The notes beneath the pieces were generated by a model, which saw only the letters and a list, made by a program, of their open reading frames with translations, had not been told where the DNA came from and ran no database searches. Below are positions 16,867 to 26,213 of a DNA stretch of 64,000 nt, one piece after another (position 1 is the first letter of the stretch; each line of letters starts with the position of its first letter). The stretch comes from CAVXXD01 sp963765625 (GTDB taxonomy: Bacteria; Actinomycetota; Geothermincolia; Geothermincolales; Geothermincolaceae): positions 1 to 64,000 of the forward strand of contig CAVXXD010000016.1 in the NCBI GenBank assembly GCA_963765625.1. Reading direction: 5' to 3'. Both the position numbers and the translations under genes were made by a program.

Positions 16867-18141
16867 TTGGCGAAATTCGGAGAGGGAAGCGATCTCCTGA
16901 AGTGTTCTTTCTGCGGAAAGAGCCAGCGACAGGTTAAGAAACTCATCGCCGGCCCCGGCGTCTACATCTGCGACGAGTGCATCGACCTGTGCAACGAGAT
17001 CATCGACGAAGAACTCACCGAGACCGTCGATCTGAAACTGGAGGACCTGCCCAAGCCGCAGGAGATCTACAACTTCTTAAACGACTACGTCATCGGGCAG
17101 GACCAGGCCAAGAAGATCCTCTCCGTGGCCGTATACAACCATTACAAACGCATCCAGGTGGGCACCTATTCCACCGACGACGTGGAACTGCAGAAGAGCA
17201 ACATCGTCCTCCTTGGCCCCACTGGCTGCGGGAAAACTCTTCTCGCCCAGACCCTGGCTCGCGTGCTCAACGTCCCCTTCTGCATCGCCGACGCCACCAC
17301 CCTCACCGAGGCGGGTTACGTGGGCGAGGATGTCGAGAACATCCTGCTCAAGATCATCCAGGCGGCCGACTACGATGTTAAAAAGGCCGAAACCGGCATC
17401 ATCTATATCGACGAGGTGGACAAGATCGCCCGTAAGTCCGAGAATCCCTCCATCACCCGGGACGTCTCCGGCGAGGGGGTCCAGCAGGCGCTGCTGAAAA
17501 TACTCGAGGGCACCGTCGCCAGCGTGCCGCCCCAGGGCGGCCGGAAACACCCCCACCAGGAGTTCATCCAGATCGACACCACCAATATCCTCTTCATCTG
17601 CGGCGGGGCTTTCGCCGGGTTGGAGAAGATAGTCGAGAACCGCATCGGCAAGAAGGGTGTCGGTTTCGGGGCGGATATCAAGCCGGCGGGGGACAAGGAG
17701 ATCGGCGAAATACTCTCCCAGGTCCTGCCGGAGGACCTCCTCAAGTTCGGCCTTATTCCCGAGTTCGTGGGAAGGCTGCCGCTGGTGGCCGCCTTCAACG
17801 GCCTGACCGAGTCCGACCTGGTCAAGATACTTACCGAACCCAAAAACGCCCTGACCAAGCAGTACAAGCGCTTCTTCGAGTTCGACGGTGTAGATCTCAA
17901 GTTCACCGACGGCTCCCTGCGTTCCATCGCCCGCATGGCCATGAAACGCTCCACCGGGGCCCGCGGGCTGCGCGCCATCATGGAAGAGATGCTCCTGAAC
18001 GTGATGTACGAACTGCCCTCGCGTTCGGATATCATCAAGTGCGTGGTTACCAAGGACACCATCGAAAAGAAAGTCGACCCCACGCTGCTGACCGCGCACG
18101 GGCCATATTCGGAAGAAACCGAAGAAGAGGAATCAGCTTAG
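16867..18141 (+). CDS. clpX: ATP-dependent Clp protease ATP-binding subunit ClpX
   Basis: This is the AAA+ unfoldase partner of ClpP. The N-terminal zinc-binding domain has C13, C16, C35 and C38 (CSFCGKS ... YICDEC). Walker A is GPTGCGKT near residue 117. Walker B/sensor stretches (IIYIDEVDKIARK) and the pore-loop GYVGEDVE follow. The end is acidic (SEETEEEESA). The TTG start at 16867 has GGAGG upstream; 424 residues is normal for the family. Confidence 0.98.
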   Translation: MAKFGEGSDLLKCSFCGKSQRQVKKLIAGPGVYICDECIDLCNEIIDEELTETVDLKLEDLPKPQEIYNFLNDYVIGQDQAKKILSVAVYNHYKRIQVGTYSTDDVELQKSNIVLLGPTGCGKTLLAQTLARVLNVPFCIADATTLTEAGYVGEDVENILLKIIQAADYDVKKAETGIIYIDEVDKIARKSENPSITRDVSGEGVQQALLKILEGTVASVPPQGGRKHPHQEFIQIDTTNILFICGGAFAGLEKIVENRIGKKGVGFGADIKPAGDKEIGEILSQVLPEDLLKFGLIPEFVGRLPLVAAFNGLTESDLVKILTEPKNALTKQYKRFFEFDGVDLKFTDGSLRSIARMAMKRSTGARGLRAIMEEMLLNVMYELPSRSDIIKCVVTKDTIEKKVDPTLLTAHGPYSEETEEEESA

Positions 18142-18167
18142 GCCCGATCATTGCTAGCCAAGCCCAG

Positions 18168-18194
18168 GTCATTGCGGGCGCGGCAAACAATCCC
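18168..18194. repeat. Degenerate relative of the repeat at 2976-3012 (tentative)
   Basis: GTCATTGCGGGCG followed by CGGCAAACAATCCC lies between the convergent clpX and the next gene. It shares the TTGCG.GCG..GC.AA.CAA spacing with the 2976 copy. Low complexity makes this uncertain. Confidence 0.25.
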
Positions 18195-18745
18195 TAGAAC
18201 ACCTTCTTTTCCCACCACTTGCCGGACTTGTCACTTTTAGGCAGGGTTATCTTCTTAGTGGCGTTCTTGCTGCGGGAAACAGGCTCCGGCGGCGGATCGG
18301 GCCTGCGCTCCATGGGTGAGGGCCCGGTTGCCTTGGGTTTTTCCTGCAACTGCGCCGCGTACGCGCTCATGGCGGCTTCTGGGTTATCGGGGATACCCGA
18401 TTTGTTGCGGAACTCGTAGAGAGCCAGCATGGCCAGCACTTTCGCCGGGCTTTCCGTCAGGAGCTTGGTTGATTCCTCCCAACCTTCCTCAGGCTGGCCG
18501 AGTGATTCGAAGACTTCCAGCAGGATCTGGCTGAACACATGGAAAAGGGGCTTTATCTGCGTTTCGTAGGTCTGGTGCTCCTGGGGGGTCAGTTCCTCGA
18601 AGGGTACGTCAAGGAGGCTGAGGATGATCTGAGGGACCTGTTCCCCTCGCTCCTCCATCTTCGCCTCAAGCTTCCGGGTAAAAAAGCTCCGGGGGCGAGC
18701 GGCTCTCATATTCTCTTCGTTTTTCGCTTCTTCTGTTGTTTCCAT
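18194..18745 (-). CDS. Cytoplasmic protein of unknown function
   Basis: The 183-residue protein has no signal or membrane segment and no motif that I recognise. Residues ~20-125 look helical (FFTRKLEAKMEERGEQVPQ, LFHVFSQILLEVFESLGQP), and residues ~135-183 form a Pro/Lys-rich basic tail (RRPDPPPEP, KNATKKITLPK). ATG 18745 has no obvious ribosome binding site. It follows the small membrane protein gene at 18803-19138 on the same strand, so the two may be co-transcribed. Confidence 0.65.
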   Translation of the reverse strand: METTEEAKNEENMRAARPRSFFTRKLEAKMEERGEQVPQIILSLLDVPFEELTPQEHQTYETQIKPLFHVFSQILLEVFESLGQPEEGWEESTKLLTESPAKVLAMLALYEFRNKSGIPDNPEAAMSAYAAQLQEKPKATGPSPMERRPDPPPEPVSRSKNATKKITLPKSDKSGKWWEKKVF

Positions 18746-18802
18746 CTCATGGGTTTATTCGGAACTAATAACTCAAAACTGAAGGACCGGCCGCGACGCC
18801 GA

Positions 18803-19138
18803 TCATAATTTCGAGGTGATCTTCTCCGCCATACGGGCAGTTTTGACGTAGGGGTGGGACTTGACTTCGTCCACGACGTCGGCGATCTCCTCAAAGGTGC
18901 CGCGCATCTCCTCGCCGGTCTTGGCTATGCGGGCGCCACCCTCGCTGATGCGGGTTACGGTGGCCTGGGCGTTCTCGCCGAACTGCTTGAACTGATCTAT
19001 CCAGGGCTGCAGGTCCTTGTAGAAGTAACGGCCAGTCTTGTAGATGTTGTACCCGGTGCGGAGGAAAAAGAAGAACATGAACCAGAACATGGCGATGCCC
19101 GCCAGAACAATGAGGAGTGCTATCGTTTTTAAACCCAT
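18803..19138 (-). CDS. Small single-pass membrane protein (DUF948-like)
   Basis: The 111-residue protein has an N-terminal membrane segment (residues ~4-27, rich in Phe and Met) and then an amphipathic helical region (FKQFGENAQATVTRISEGG ... IADVVDEV). This layout resembles the DUF948/YtxH-type envelope proteins, which have no known enzymatic role. It is divergent from valS and upstream of the helical protein gene on the same strand. Confidence 0.7.
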   Translation of the reverse strand: MGLKTIALLIVLAGIAMFWFMFFFFLRTGYNIYKTGRYFYKDLQPWIDQFKQFGENAQATVTRISEGGARIAKTGEEMRGTFEEIADVVDEVKSHPYVKTARMAEKITSKL

Positions 19139-19224
19139 GTTCGGTCTTTCCTCTACTTCAGGGACCTGTTCTTCTATTCCATTATAAAGAAGAAGGCAGG
19201 CCGGGAACAGGGCGAATATGCCGC

Positions 19225-19253
19225 TTGGGATATGGGTGGAGACATGGTAATAT
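19225..19253 (+). promoter_or_regulatory. Probable promoter of the valS-folC-ndk group
   Basis: TTGGGA (19225-19230), a 17-nt spacer and TAATAT (19248-19253). It lies 36 nt before ATG 19290. The interval is too short for a T-box leader. Confidence 0.45.
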
Positions 19254-19289
19254 TTGAGAGTTAAATATTACAAAGAGGAGATTTTTACC

Positions 19290-21920
19290 ATGGATATACC
19301 CCGCTCGTATGAGCCGGCGCTTGTGGAAGAGAAGTGGTACCGCTTCTGGGAGGAGCGCAAATATTTTCACGCCGAGCCCGACCCGGACCGGCGCCCCTTT
19401 ACCATGGTCATCCCGCCCCCCAACGTCACCGGCATGCTCCATATGGGTCACGCCCTCAATAACTCCCTGCAGGATTTTATCGCCCGCCGCCACCGCATGC
19501 AGGGTTATGCCACATTGTGGCTGCCGGGATGCGACCATGCCGGTATCGCTACACAGAACGTGGTGGAGCGGAAGCTCTCAGAAGAAGGGCTGACCCGCCA
19601 TGAACTGGGCCGGGAGAAGTTCGAGCAGGAGGTGTGGGCCTGGAAAGAGAAGTATGGATCCACCATCATCGGACAGCTCAAACGGCTGGGATGTTCCTGT
19701 GACTGGGACCGCGAGCGCTTCACCATGGACGAGGCCTACTGCCGGGCGGTGCGCCGCGTCTTCGTCTCTCTCTACAACGAAGGCCTTATCTACCGGGGCT
19801 ATTACATCATCAACTGGTGCCCTCGCTGCGGCACCGCTCTCTCCGACATCGAGGTGGAGCATGAGGACCTGGAGGGGAAGCTCTGGCATATCCGCTACAA
19901 GCTCAAGGACTCCGAGGACTACATCGTCGTGGCCACCACGCGCCCCGAGACCATGCTGGGAGACACCGCGGTGGCTGTCAGCCCGCGCGACCCGCGCTAC
20001 CAGCACCTGATCGGCCAGACGGTGGTCCTGCCGCTGGTGGGGCGGGAGATCCCCATAATCGCCGACGACTTCGTCGATCCCGAGTTCGGCACCGGCCTGG
20101 TCAAGGTCACCCCCGCCCACGACCCTAACGACTTCGAGATGGGCCGCCGGCACAAGCTGCCGGAAGTCAACATCTTCACTCCGGAAGCGGTGGTCAACAA
20201 GGAGGGTGGCGTCTACGAGGGCCTGGACCGCCACGCGGCGCGCGAAGCGGTTCTGCGCGATCTGGATCGGCAGGGGCTGGTAGAGAAGGTGGAGGTCCAC
20301 CACCACGCGGTGGGGCACTGCTACCGCTGCCACACCGTGATTGAGCCCTACCTGTCCGAGCAGTGGTTCGTAAGCATGGCTCCCCTGGCCGAGCCGGCCA
20401 TCAAGGCGGTGGAGGATGGACGGATCAACTTCGTCCCGGAGCGCTGGAGCAAAATATATTTCGACTGGATGTACAACATCCGTGACTGGTGCATCAGCCG
20501 GCAGTTGTGGTGGGGCCACCGTATACCGGCCTGGTACTGCACCAGCTGCGGCAAGACCATTGTCAGCGAGAACGACCCGGACCGCTGCGACTGCGGCGGC
20601 GAGCTGGAACAGGACGCCGACGTCCTGGACACCTGGTTCTCGTCCGGCCTCTGGCCTTTCGCCACCCTGGGGTGGCCGGACAAAACGCCGGACCTGGACT
20701 ACTTCTATCCCACCTCGGTGCTGGTGACCGCCTTCGACATCATTTTCTTCTGGGTGGCCCGCATGATCATGAACGGCCTCCACTTCATGGGGGACGTGCC
20801 CTACAGCGAGGTCTACATCACCGCGCTCATCCGCGACGAGTCCGGAAAGAAGATGAGCAAGTCCTCCGGAAACGTCATCGATCCCCTGGAGACCATCGCC
20901 GAGTACGGCTGCGACGCCCTCCGCTTCACCCTGGGCTTCATCGCCGTGCCGGGACGGGACGTCTTCCTGTCGCGCGAGCGCATCGAGGGCAGCCGGCACT
21001 TCTGCAATAAAATCTGGAACGCCTCCCGCCTGGTGCTCATGAACCTGGAGGAGTTTGAGCCGGGGGTGGGGGAGCGCGCCGCCCCGACCCTCGAAGACCG
21101 CTGGATCCTCTCCGCCCTGTCCCGCCTGATCACCGACGTCGACCAGCGCTTCGAGTCCTACAACTTCAGCGAAGCCTGCAAGGCCATATACGACTTCTTC
21201 TGGAGCGACTTCTGCGACTGGTACCTGGAGATGGCCAAGCAGCGTCTTTACGGCGAGGACGAAGCGGCGAAGAGCACGGTCCGCGAAACGCTTCTCACCG
21301 TGCTGGAGAAGTTCCTGCGCCTGGCCCACCCGGTGATGCCCTTCATCACCGAGGAGATATGGCAGCAGCTGCCCCGGACCGGGGAAACCATCATGATGGC
21401 GGAATGGCCCACGGCCACCGGGGAGCACCTCGATCCCGCGGCGGAGGAGGAAATGGACTACCTGCGCGAGGTTATCACCGGCATCCGGCGCATCCGTTCC
21501 GAGTTGAAGGTCCCGCCCTCCCGTAAGGTCCTGGCCAAGCTGCTCGTCTTCGATGAGGGGAAGAGAAAGCTGGCCGAGGCCAACCTGGGCCATGTCGTCT
21601 CCCAGGCCCGCCTCTCAGAACTTGCCTTCATCGACGCCATCGACGACCCCTCCGCCTACGCGCGGGGCATCGTCGAGGCCACCGAGATATTCGTCCCCAT
21701 GCTGGAGATGGCCGATTTCTCCGACGAGATCAAGCGCATCGAGCGGGAGATCGCCAAGGTCGAGCAGGACGCGGAGAAATCCCGGGCCAAGCTGTCCAAC
21801 CCGCAGTTCACCGGCAAGGCCCCAGCCGCGGTGGTGGAGAAGGAACAGGGCAGGCTCGACGAGATGGACCACAAGCTGGGCAAGCTGCGCGAGCAGCTCA
21901 ATATACTTGAATCCCAATGA
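19290..21920 (+). CDS. valS: Valyl-tRNA synthetase
   Basis: This class I synthetase charges tRNA-Val. The 876-residue protein has the HIGH-type motif HMGH at 51-54, an editing (CP1) domain containing VATTRPETMLGD, paired zinc-like CysCys sites (CPRCGTALSD; CTSCGK ... CDCGGE), KMSKS in GKKMSKSSGN near 520, and a C-terminal coiled coil (IKRIEREIAKVEQDAEKS). ATG 19290 follows GAGGAG with 9-nt spacing; the longer in-frame extension from 19254 lacks one. Its TGA stop overlaps the folC ATG by four bases, implying translational coupling. Confidence 0.98.
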   Translation: MDIPRSYEPALVEEKWYRFWEERKYFHAEPDPDRRPFTMVIPPPNVTGMLHMGHALNNSLQDFIARRHRMQGYATLWLPGCDHAGIATQNVVERKLSEEGLTRHELGREKFEQEVWAWKEKYGSTIIGQLKRLGCSCDWDRERFTMDEAYCRAVRRVFVSLYNEGLIYRGYYIINWCPRCGTALSDIEVEHEDLEGKLWHIRYKLKDSEDYIVVATTRPETMLGDTAVAVSPRDPRYQHLIGQTVVLPLVGREIPIIADDFVDPEFGTGLVKVTPAHDPNDFEMGRRHKLPEVNIFTPEAVVNKEGGVYEGLDRHAAREAVLRDLDRQGLVEKVEVHHHAVGHCYRCHTVIEPYLSEQWFVSMAPLAEPAIKAVEDGRINFVPERWSKIYFDWMYNIRDWCISRQLWWGHRIPAWYCTSCGKTIVSENDPDRCDCGGELEQDADVLDTWFSSGLWPFATLGWPDKTPDLDYFYPTSVLVTAFDIIFFWVARMIMNGLHFMGDVPYSEVYITALIRDESGKKMSKSSGNVIDPLETIAEYGCDALRFTLGFIAVPGRDVFLSRERIEGSRHFCNKIWNASRLVLMNLEEFEPGVGERAAPTLEDRWILSALSRLITDVDQRFESYNFSEACKAIYDFFWSDFCDWYLEMAKQRLYGEDEAAKSTVRETLLTVLEKFLRLAHPVMPFITEEIWQQLPRTGETIMMAEWPTATGEHLDPAAEEEMDYLREVITGIRRIRSELKVPPSRKVLAKLLVFDEGKRKLAEANLGHVVSQARLSELAFIDAIDDPSAYARGIVEATEIFVPMLEMADFSDEIKRIEREIAKVEQDAEKSRAKLSNPQFTGKAPAAVVEKEQGRLDEMDHKLGKLREQLNILESQ

Positions 21921-23230
21921 ATTTTACCGAGGCGGAAGCATACCTGAACGCTACGGAGATGCACGGCATCAAGCCGAGCCTGGACCGTATCCGTGTCCTC
22001 TGCAAGAAGATGGGGGACCCGCAGACACGCTACCCCGCCATCCACGTCACCGGGACCAACGGCAAGACCTCCACTTCCCGCATGATCACCTCCATCCTCA
22101 TGGCCAACGGCAGGAAGACGGCCCGCTATACCTCGCCGCACCTGCAGAGCGTGACCGAGCGCATCTCCGTGGACGGCCGCCCCATCAGCCAGGCCGAGTT
22201 CGCCAACCAGATGGAGCGCATCGCCCCCCTGGTGGATAGGACCAACGCCGAGACCGGCGACCCCCTTTCCTACTTCGAGGTCTCAACTGCTCTGGCTTTC
22301 GGCTACTTCGCGGCTCGCAAGGTGGACGTGGCGGTGATGGAGGTGGGCATGGGTGGCCGCTGGGACGCCACCAACCTGGTCGACACCGAGGTGTCGGTCA
22401 TCACTAACGTGGCCATGGACCACGTGGTCGAGCTGGGTCCGGCACTGACCGATATCGCCAGGGAGAAGGTGGGCATCATCAAGCCGGGCAAGCCGGTGGT
22501 CTGCGGTGTGGCGGACCTGGACATCCTGGAGATCGTGGAGGAGGCCTGCCTGGAAGCGGACGCCCCCCTCAAGCTGTTCGGCCGCGATTTCGAGCTGCTC
22601 TACCAAGTTACTTACGGCGTCCAGACCGAGCGGATAGGACAGGCGGTGGGAATCAAGGGGCTGCTGCGGGAGTACCCGGAGCTCTTCCTGCCCCTGCTGG
22701 GCGAATACCAGGCGGTCAATTCCGCTTGCGCCGTGGCGGCGGCGGAATGCTACGCCGGAGGCCTGCGCTATCTTTCTTTGACCGAGGTAGAGAAAGGCCT
22801 GGGGCAGGTGCGCTCTCCCGGGCGGCTGGAGGTGGTCTCCATGAACCCGCTGTTGATGCTGGACGGCGCCCACAACGAGGACGGGGCCCGTCACCTGGCC
22901 CAGGCTCTTCGCAACGATATCGACTACGACAAGCTCATCCTGGTCCTGGGAATACTCGAGGACAAGGACTGGAAGAGCATCCTGAAACTGCTGGTCCCAC
23001 TGGCAGACACGATCATCCTGACCCGTTCCGGGAACGACAGGGCGGCCTCGGTCGAACTGCTCAGGGGCGAGGTGGCCCGCCTGGGAAAGAGGCCCATCCT
23101 GGTAGAGGAAGTGGGCGAAGCCGTCAGGGCGGCCCGGACCCTGGCCGAGGTAGGCGACCTGGTCTGCATCACCGGCTCACTGTACACGGTGGGAGAGGCC
23201 CGCGAGGCCCTCGCCCTGCCCATCGAGTAG
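21917..23230 (+). CDS. folC: Folylpolyglutamate synthase / dihydrofolate synthase
   Basis: It adds glutamate to dihydropteroate and to folates in one-carbon metabolism. The 437-residue Mur-ligase-type protein has the P-loop GTNGKTSTS near residue 47, TSPHLQSVTERI, the DATNLVD segment, and MLDGAHNEDGA in the C-terminal domain. It overlaps valS by ATGA. ndk follows 36 bp downstream. The valS-folC order is frequent in Gram-positive-type bacteria. Confidence 0.97.
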   Translation: MNFTEAEAYLNATEMHGIKPSLDRIRVLCKKMGDPQTRYPAIHVTGTNGKTSTSRMITSILMANGRKTARYTSPHLQSVTERISVDGRPISQAEFANQMERIAPLVDRTNAETGDPLSYFEVSTALAFGYFAARKVDVAVMEVGMGGRWDATNLVDTEVSVITNVAMDHVVELGPALTDIAREKVGIIKPGKPVVCGVADLDILEIVEEACLEADAPLKLFGRDFELLYQVTYGVQTERIGQAVGIKGLLREYPELFLPLLGEYQAVNSACAVAAAECYAGGLRYLSLTEVEKGLGQVRSPGRLEVVSMNPLLMLDGAHNEDGARHLAQALRNDIDYDKLILVLGILEDKDWKSILKLLVPLADTIILTRSGNDRAASVELLRGEVARLGKRPILVEEVGEAVRAARTLAEVGDLVCITGSLYTVGEAREALALPIE

Positions 23231-23266
23231 AATAAGAACCACAAAGTCACGAAAGGAGACGACATA

Positions 23267-23674
23267 ATGGAGAAGACACTGGTACTGGTGAAGCCGGACG
23301 GCGTCAGGCGCGGGCTGATCGGCGAGGTGGTTTCCCGCTTCGAACGCCTCGGTTTTAAAGTCCTGGACTTAAAGATGATGGTCATCGACGAAGACCTGGC
23401 TTCCCGCCACTACGCCGAGCACGTGGAGAAGCCCTTCTACGGCGAACTGGTCTCGTACATCACTTCCGGCCCGGTGGTGGCCATGGCCCTGGAGGGGGAA
23501 TCGGTGGTGGAGATCGTCCGCAAGATCATGGGTACCACCAATGCCGCCCAGGCCGCGCCCGGCACTATTCGGGGCGATTTCGCCGTCAGTCTGACCGAAA
23601 ACCTGGTGCACGGTTCCGATTCAGTGGACAGCGCCACCCGGGAACTGGGGCTCTTCTTCCCGCATCTATGCTAA
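23267..23674 (+). CDS. ndk: Nucleoside diphosphate kinase
   Basis: It moves the terminal phosphate between nucleoside di- and triphosphates. The 135-residue protein has the active-site His in ENLVHGSDSVDSA, the N-terminal KTLVLVKPDGVRRGLIGEV and the IRGDFAV stretch, all standard. ATG 23267 has GGAG upstream. It lies between folC and mreB in the same orientation. Confidence 0.98.
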   Translation: MEKTLVLVKPDGVRRGLIGEVVSRFERLGFKVLDLKMMVIDEDLASRHYAEHVEKPFYGELVSYITSGPVVAMALEGESVVEIVRKIMGTTNAAQAAPGTIRGDFAVSLTENLVHGSDSVDSATRELGLFFPHLC

Positions 23675-23740
23675 AATGTTGTATTGAACGACTTGAACCC
23701 GAATAGCTGAAGAACAAAAAGGTATAGAAGGTACATATAG

Positions 23741-24769
23741 ATGTCATCCTGGGAACTGCTGGGCAGGGACATGGCCATCGACCTGGGAACGGCCAACACC
23801 CTGGTCTACGTGCGGGGCAAAGGCATCGTCCTCAACGAGCCGTCGGTGGTGGCCATAAACACCTCCAACGGAGCCATCCTGGCCGTGGGGACCGAGGCCA
23901 AGCGCATGATCGGGCGCACCCCTGGCCACATCATAGCGGTCAGGCCTTTAAAGGATGGGGTCATCGCCGATTTCGACGTGACCGAGAAGATGCTCCGCTA
24001 TTTCATCCAGAAGGTTCATAAAAAGCGCCTCTTCGCCCGCCCGCGGGTGGTGGTCTGCGTTCCCTCCGGCACCACCGGGGTGGAGCAGCGGGCCGTGGAG
24101 GAGGCCTGCATCCAGGCGGGAGCGCGTGCCGCCTTCATTATCGAGGAACCCATGGCCGCGGCTATCGGCGCCGGCCTGCCCATCCACGAGCCCACCGGCA
24201 ACATGGTGGTGGACATCGGGGGCGGTACCACCGAAGTGGCGGTGATCTCCCTGGGGGGTATTGTAACCAGCGAATCTATCCGCATCGGCGGGGACGAACT
24301 GGACGAATCCGTCGTCAGCTACATCAAAAAGGAATACAACCTGATGATCGGGGAGCGCACGGCGGAGGAGCTTAAAATCCAGATCGGCTCGGCCTTTCCG
24401 GTGGAAGATGAGATCAATGCGGAGATACGCGGGCGCGACCTGGTGACCGGCCTGCCCAAGACCATCATGGTACTGGCCGAGGAGATACGGGAGGCCATCG
24501 AGGACCCCGTGTCGTCCATCGTCGAGGCGGTCAAGGCCACCCTGGACAAGACGCCCCCGGAACTGGCATCCGACGTAATGGAGTGCGGAATTACTTTGAC
24601 GGGAGGAGGGGCATTGTTGAGGGGCCTGGACGAGAGGTTGCGGCATGAGACGGCTATGCCGGTGTACATCACCGACTCGCCGCTGTCCTGCGTGGCCATC
24701 GGTTCCGGCAAATGCCTGGAGGAGTTCGAGATCATGAAGAAAGTGCTCATCTCCTCATCCAGGCATTGA
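23741..24769 (+). CDS. mreB: Rod shape-determining protein MreB
   Basis: This is the actin-like cytoskeletal ATPase that positions cell-wall elongation. The 342 residues have the phosphate-1 motif DLGTANTLVYV, the phosphate-2 motif VVDIGGGTTEVAV and the adenosine motif TLTGGGALLRGL. It heads the elongasome series mreB-mreC-mreD-mrdA-rodA. Its presence suggests a rod-shaped cell, unlike most actinobacteria that lack MreB. Confidence 0.98.
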   Translation: MSSWELLGRDMAIDLGTANTLVYVRGKGIVLNEPSVVAINTSNGAILAVGTEAKRMIGRTPGHIIAVRPLKDGVIADFDVTEKMLRYFIQKVHKKRLFARPRVVVCVPSGTTGVEQRAVEEACIQAGARAAFIIEEPMAAAIGAGLPIHEPTGNMVVDIGGGTTEVAVISLGGIVTSESIRIGGDELDESVVSYIKKEYNLMIGERTAEELKIQIGSAFPVEDEINAEIRGRDLVTGLPKTIMVLAEEIREAIEDPVSSIVEAVKATLDKTPPELASDVMECGITLTGGGALLRGLDERLRHETAMPVYITDSPLSCVAIGSGKCLEEFEIMKKVLISSSRH

Positions 24770-24787
24770 TAACCTCACACCCAGCTC

Positions 24788-25648
24788 ATGACGGTTAGAG
24801 AAACGAGACAGAGCCGATTCACGGTAGTGATCCTCCTTTTTATATGCATCCTGCTGATAACCGTTTATTCCCGTGAGGGCGACAACGGCATCTTCCACGA
24901 CCTCCAGGGCTTCGCGCAGGAGTCCGTCGCGCCCCTGCAGAAGGGTGTCGCCAACGTGATGAGGCCGGTCAAGGGGACCATCGAGTACATCTCCCGCCTG
25001 GACAACGCCGTCGAGGAGAGGGACGAACTGGCAGAGGAGAACATCGACCTCCAGGACCAGATGCTCGATTACGACCAGATGAAGCGCGAGAACGAGGAAC
25101 TGCGCAGTTTTATCAAGGTCAAGGACGCCAATAAAAACTGGGACGTACTGGTGACGGAGGTCATCGGCTCCAGCCCCGACAACTGGAAGGAGACGCGAGA
25201 GATCTCCGCCGGATACGACGATGGCGTGCAGAAATACATGGCCGTGCTGGACGAGAACGGCTACCTTGTAGGACGGGTGATCGAAACCACTGCCCACACC
25301 TCCATGGTGCTGCTTATCACCGACAAGCAGAGCTCCATAGGAGCCAAACTGGAGGAGATCCAGACCGAGATGGGGTTGATCAAGGGCGAAGGCGGCGGTT
25401 CCGTCAAGCTGGAGCTCATCAACCAGGATGCGGTGGTGGAAACCGATTACATGGTGGTCACTTCGGGTATGGGAGGGACCTGCCCACCGGGCATCCCCCT
25501 TGGGCGCATCAAGGAGATCAGCGAGGTCAAGACGGACCTCTCCCGCGGTATCAGCATAGCTCCCCTGGCCAACATGTCCCGCCTGGACCGGGTCATGGTG
25601 GTGCTCTCTCCCGTTCCCTCCGGAGACCCCTTGCAGATCCAGGAGTAG
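24788..25648 (+). CDS. mreC: Rod shape-determining protein MreC
   Basis: This is a membrane-anchored scaffold of the elongasome. The 286-residue protein has one N-terminal membrane segment (about 14-31), a coiled coil at ~65-110 (ERDELAEENIDLQDQML), and the paired beta-barrel domain including YLVGRVIETTAHTSMVLLIT and VVTSGMGGTCPPGIPLG. It starts 19 bp after mreB and is followed 4 bp later by mreD. Confidence 0.96.
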   Translation: MTVRETRQSRFTVVILLFICILLITVYSREGDNGIFHDLQGFAQESVAPLQKGVANVMRPVKGTIEYISRLDNAVEERDELAEENIDLQDQMLDYDQMKRENEELRSFIKVKDANKNWDVLVTEVIGSSPDNWKETREISAGYDDGVQKYMAVLDENGYLVGRVIETTAHTSMVLLITDKQSSIGAKLEEIQTEMGLIKGEGGGSVKLELINQDAVVETDYMVVTSGMGGTCPPGIPLGRIKEISEVKTDLSRGISIAPLANMSRLDRVMVVLSPVPSGDPLQIQE

Positions 25649-25652
25649 CGGC

Positions 25653-26153
25653 GTGCACAAACGGCTGGCTTATCTCGTACTTCTTGTAGTAACCATCCTC
25701 CTCCAGGTAGCACTGGCCCAGGAGGTCAATGTGGGAGGGGTCAAACCCGACTTCATCCTGGTGGTGACGGTATGCCTGGCCCTCTACGAAGGCCCCACCC
25801 GTGGCGCGGTCTTCGGCTTCTGGGGCGGCCTCATGGAGGACGTCTTCACCACTGGCTTCATGGGGGTGTCGGCGCTTACCAAGACCTTGGCCGGTTTCTT
25901 CGCCGGCGAGTTGCAGAACCGTATAACCTCGACCTCGGTCTTCCTCCCCATGATCATCGTCTTCTTCTTCACTATCGCCAACGAGCTTCTCAAGTTCGCG
26001 GCCTGGGTCACGGTGGGGTGGGGGGGGCGTCCGACCTTCAAGTTCGAGGTCATAGCCGGCGCGGCCGTCTACAACACCCTGGTCACCCTGGTGGCCTATC
26101 CCGTTGTCAGAAGGCTGGTACAGCACGAAGAAGAAGTTATGCTGTTCAAATAG
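25653..26153 (+). CDS. mreD: Rod shape-determining protein MreD
   Basis: A 166-residue integral membrane protein with about five hydrophobic segments. It has the MreD-type pattern VKPDFILVVTVCLALYEGPT, then GAVFGFWGGLMEDVF. The GTG start at 25653 lies 4 bp past mreC, which fits coupled translation. It is a structural partner of MreC in the elongation complex. Confidence 0.93.
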   Translation: MHKRLAYLVLLVVTILLQVALAQEVNVGGVKPDFILVVTVCLALYEGPTRGAVFGFWGGLMEDVFTTGFMGVSALTKTLAGFFAGELQNRITSTSVFLPMIIVFFFTIANELLKFAAWVTVGWGGRPTFKFEVIAGAAVYNTLVTLVAYPVVRRLVQHEEEVMLFK

Positions 26154-26213
26154 TATGAACTCCGGCGGCCCCGGGGCCGTCAAAGGTGAAAGGTCAGAGG
26201 AAGGAAGGATGAG

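Noticed and set aside
19139..19289. T-box leader before valS
   Set aside because: The interval between the promoter and start codon is only about 30 nt, and no T-box core sequence is present.
19578..21593. 671-codon open frame antisense to valS
   Set aside because: valS is unmistakable on the + strand; the antisense product is low complexity and has no ribosome binding site.
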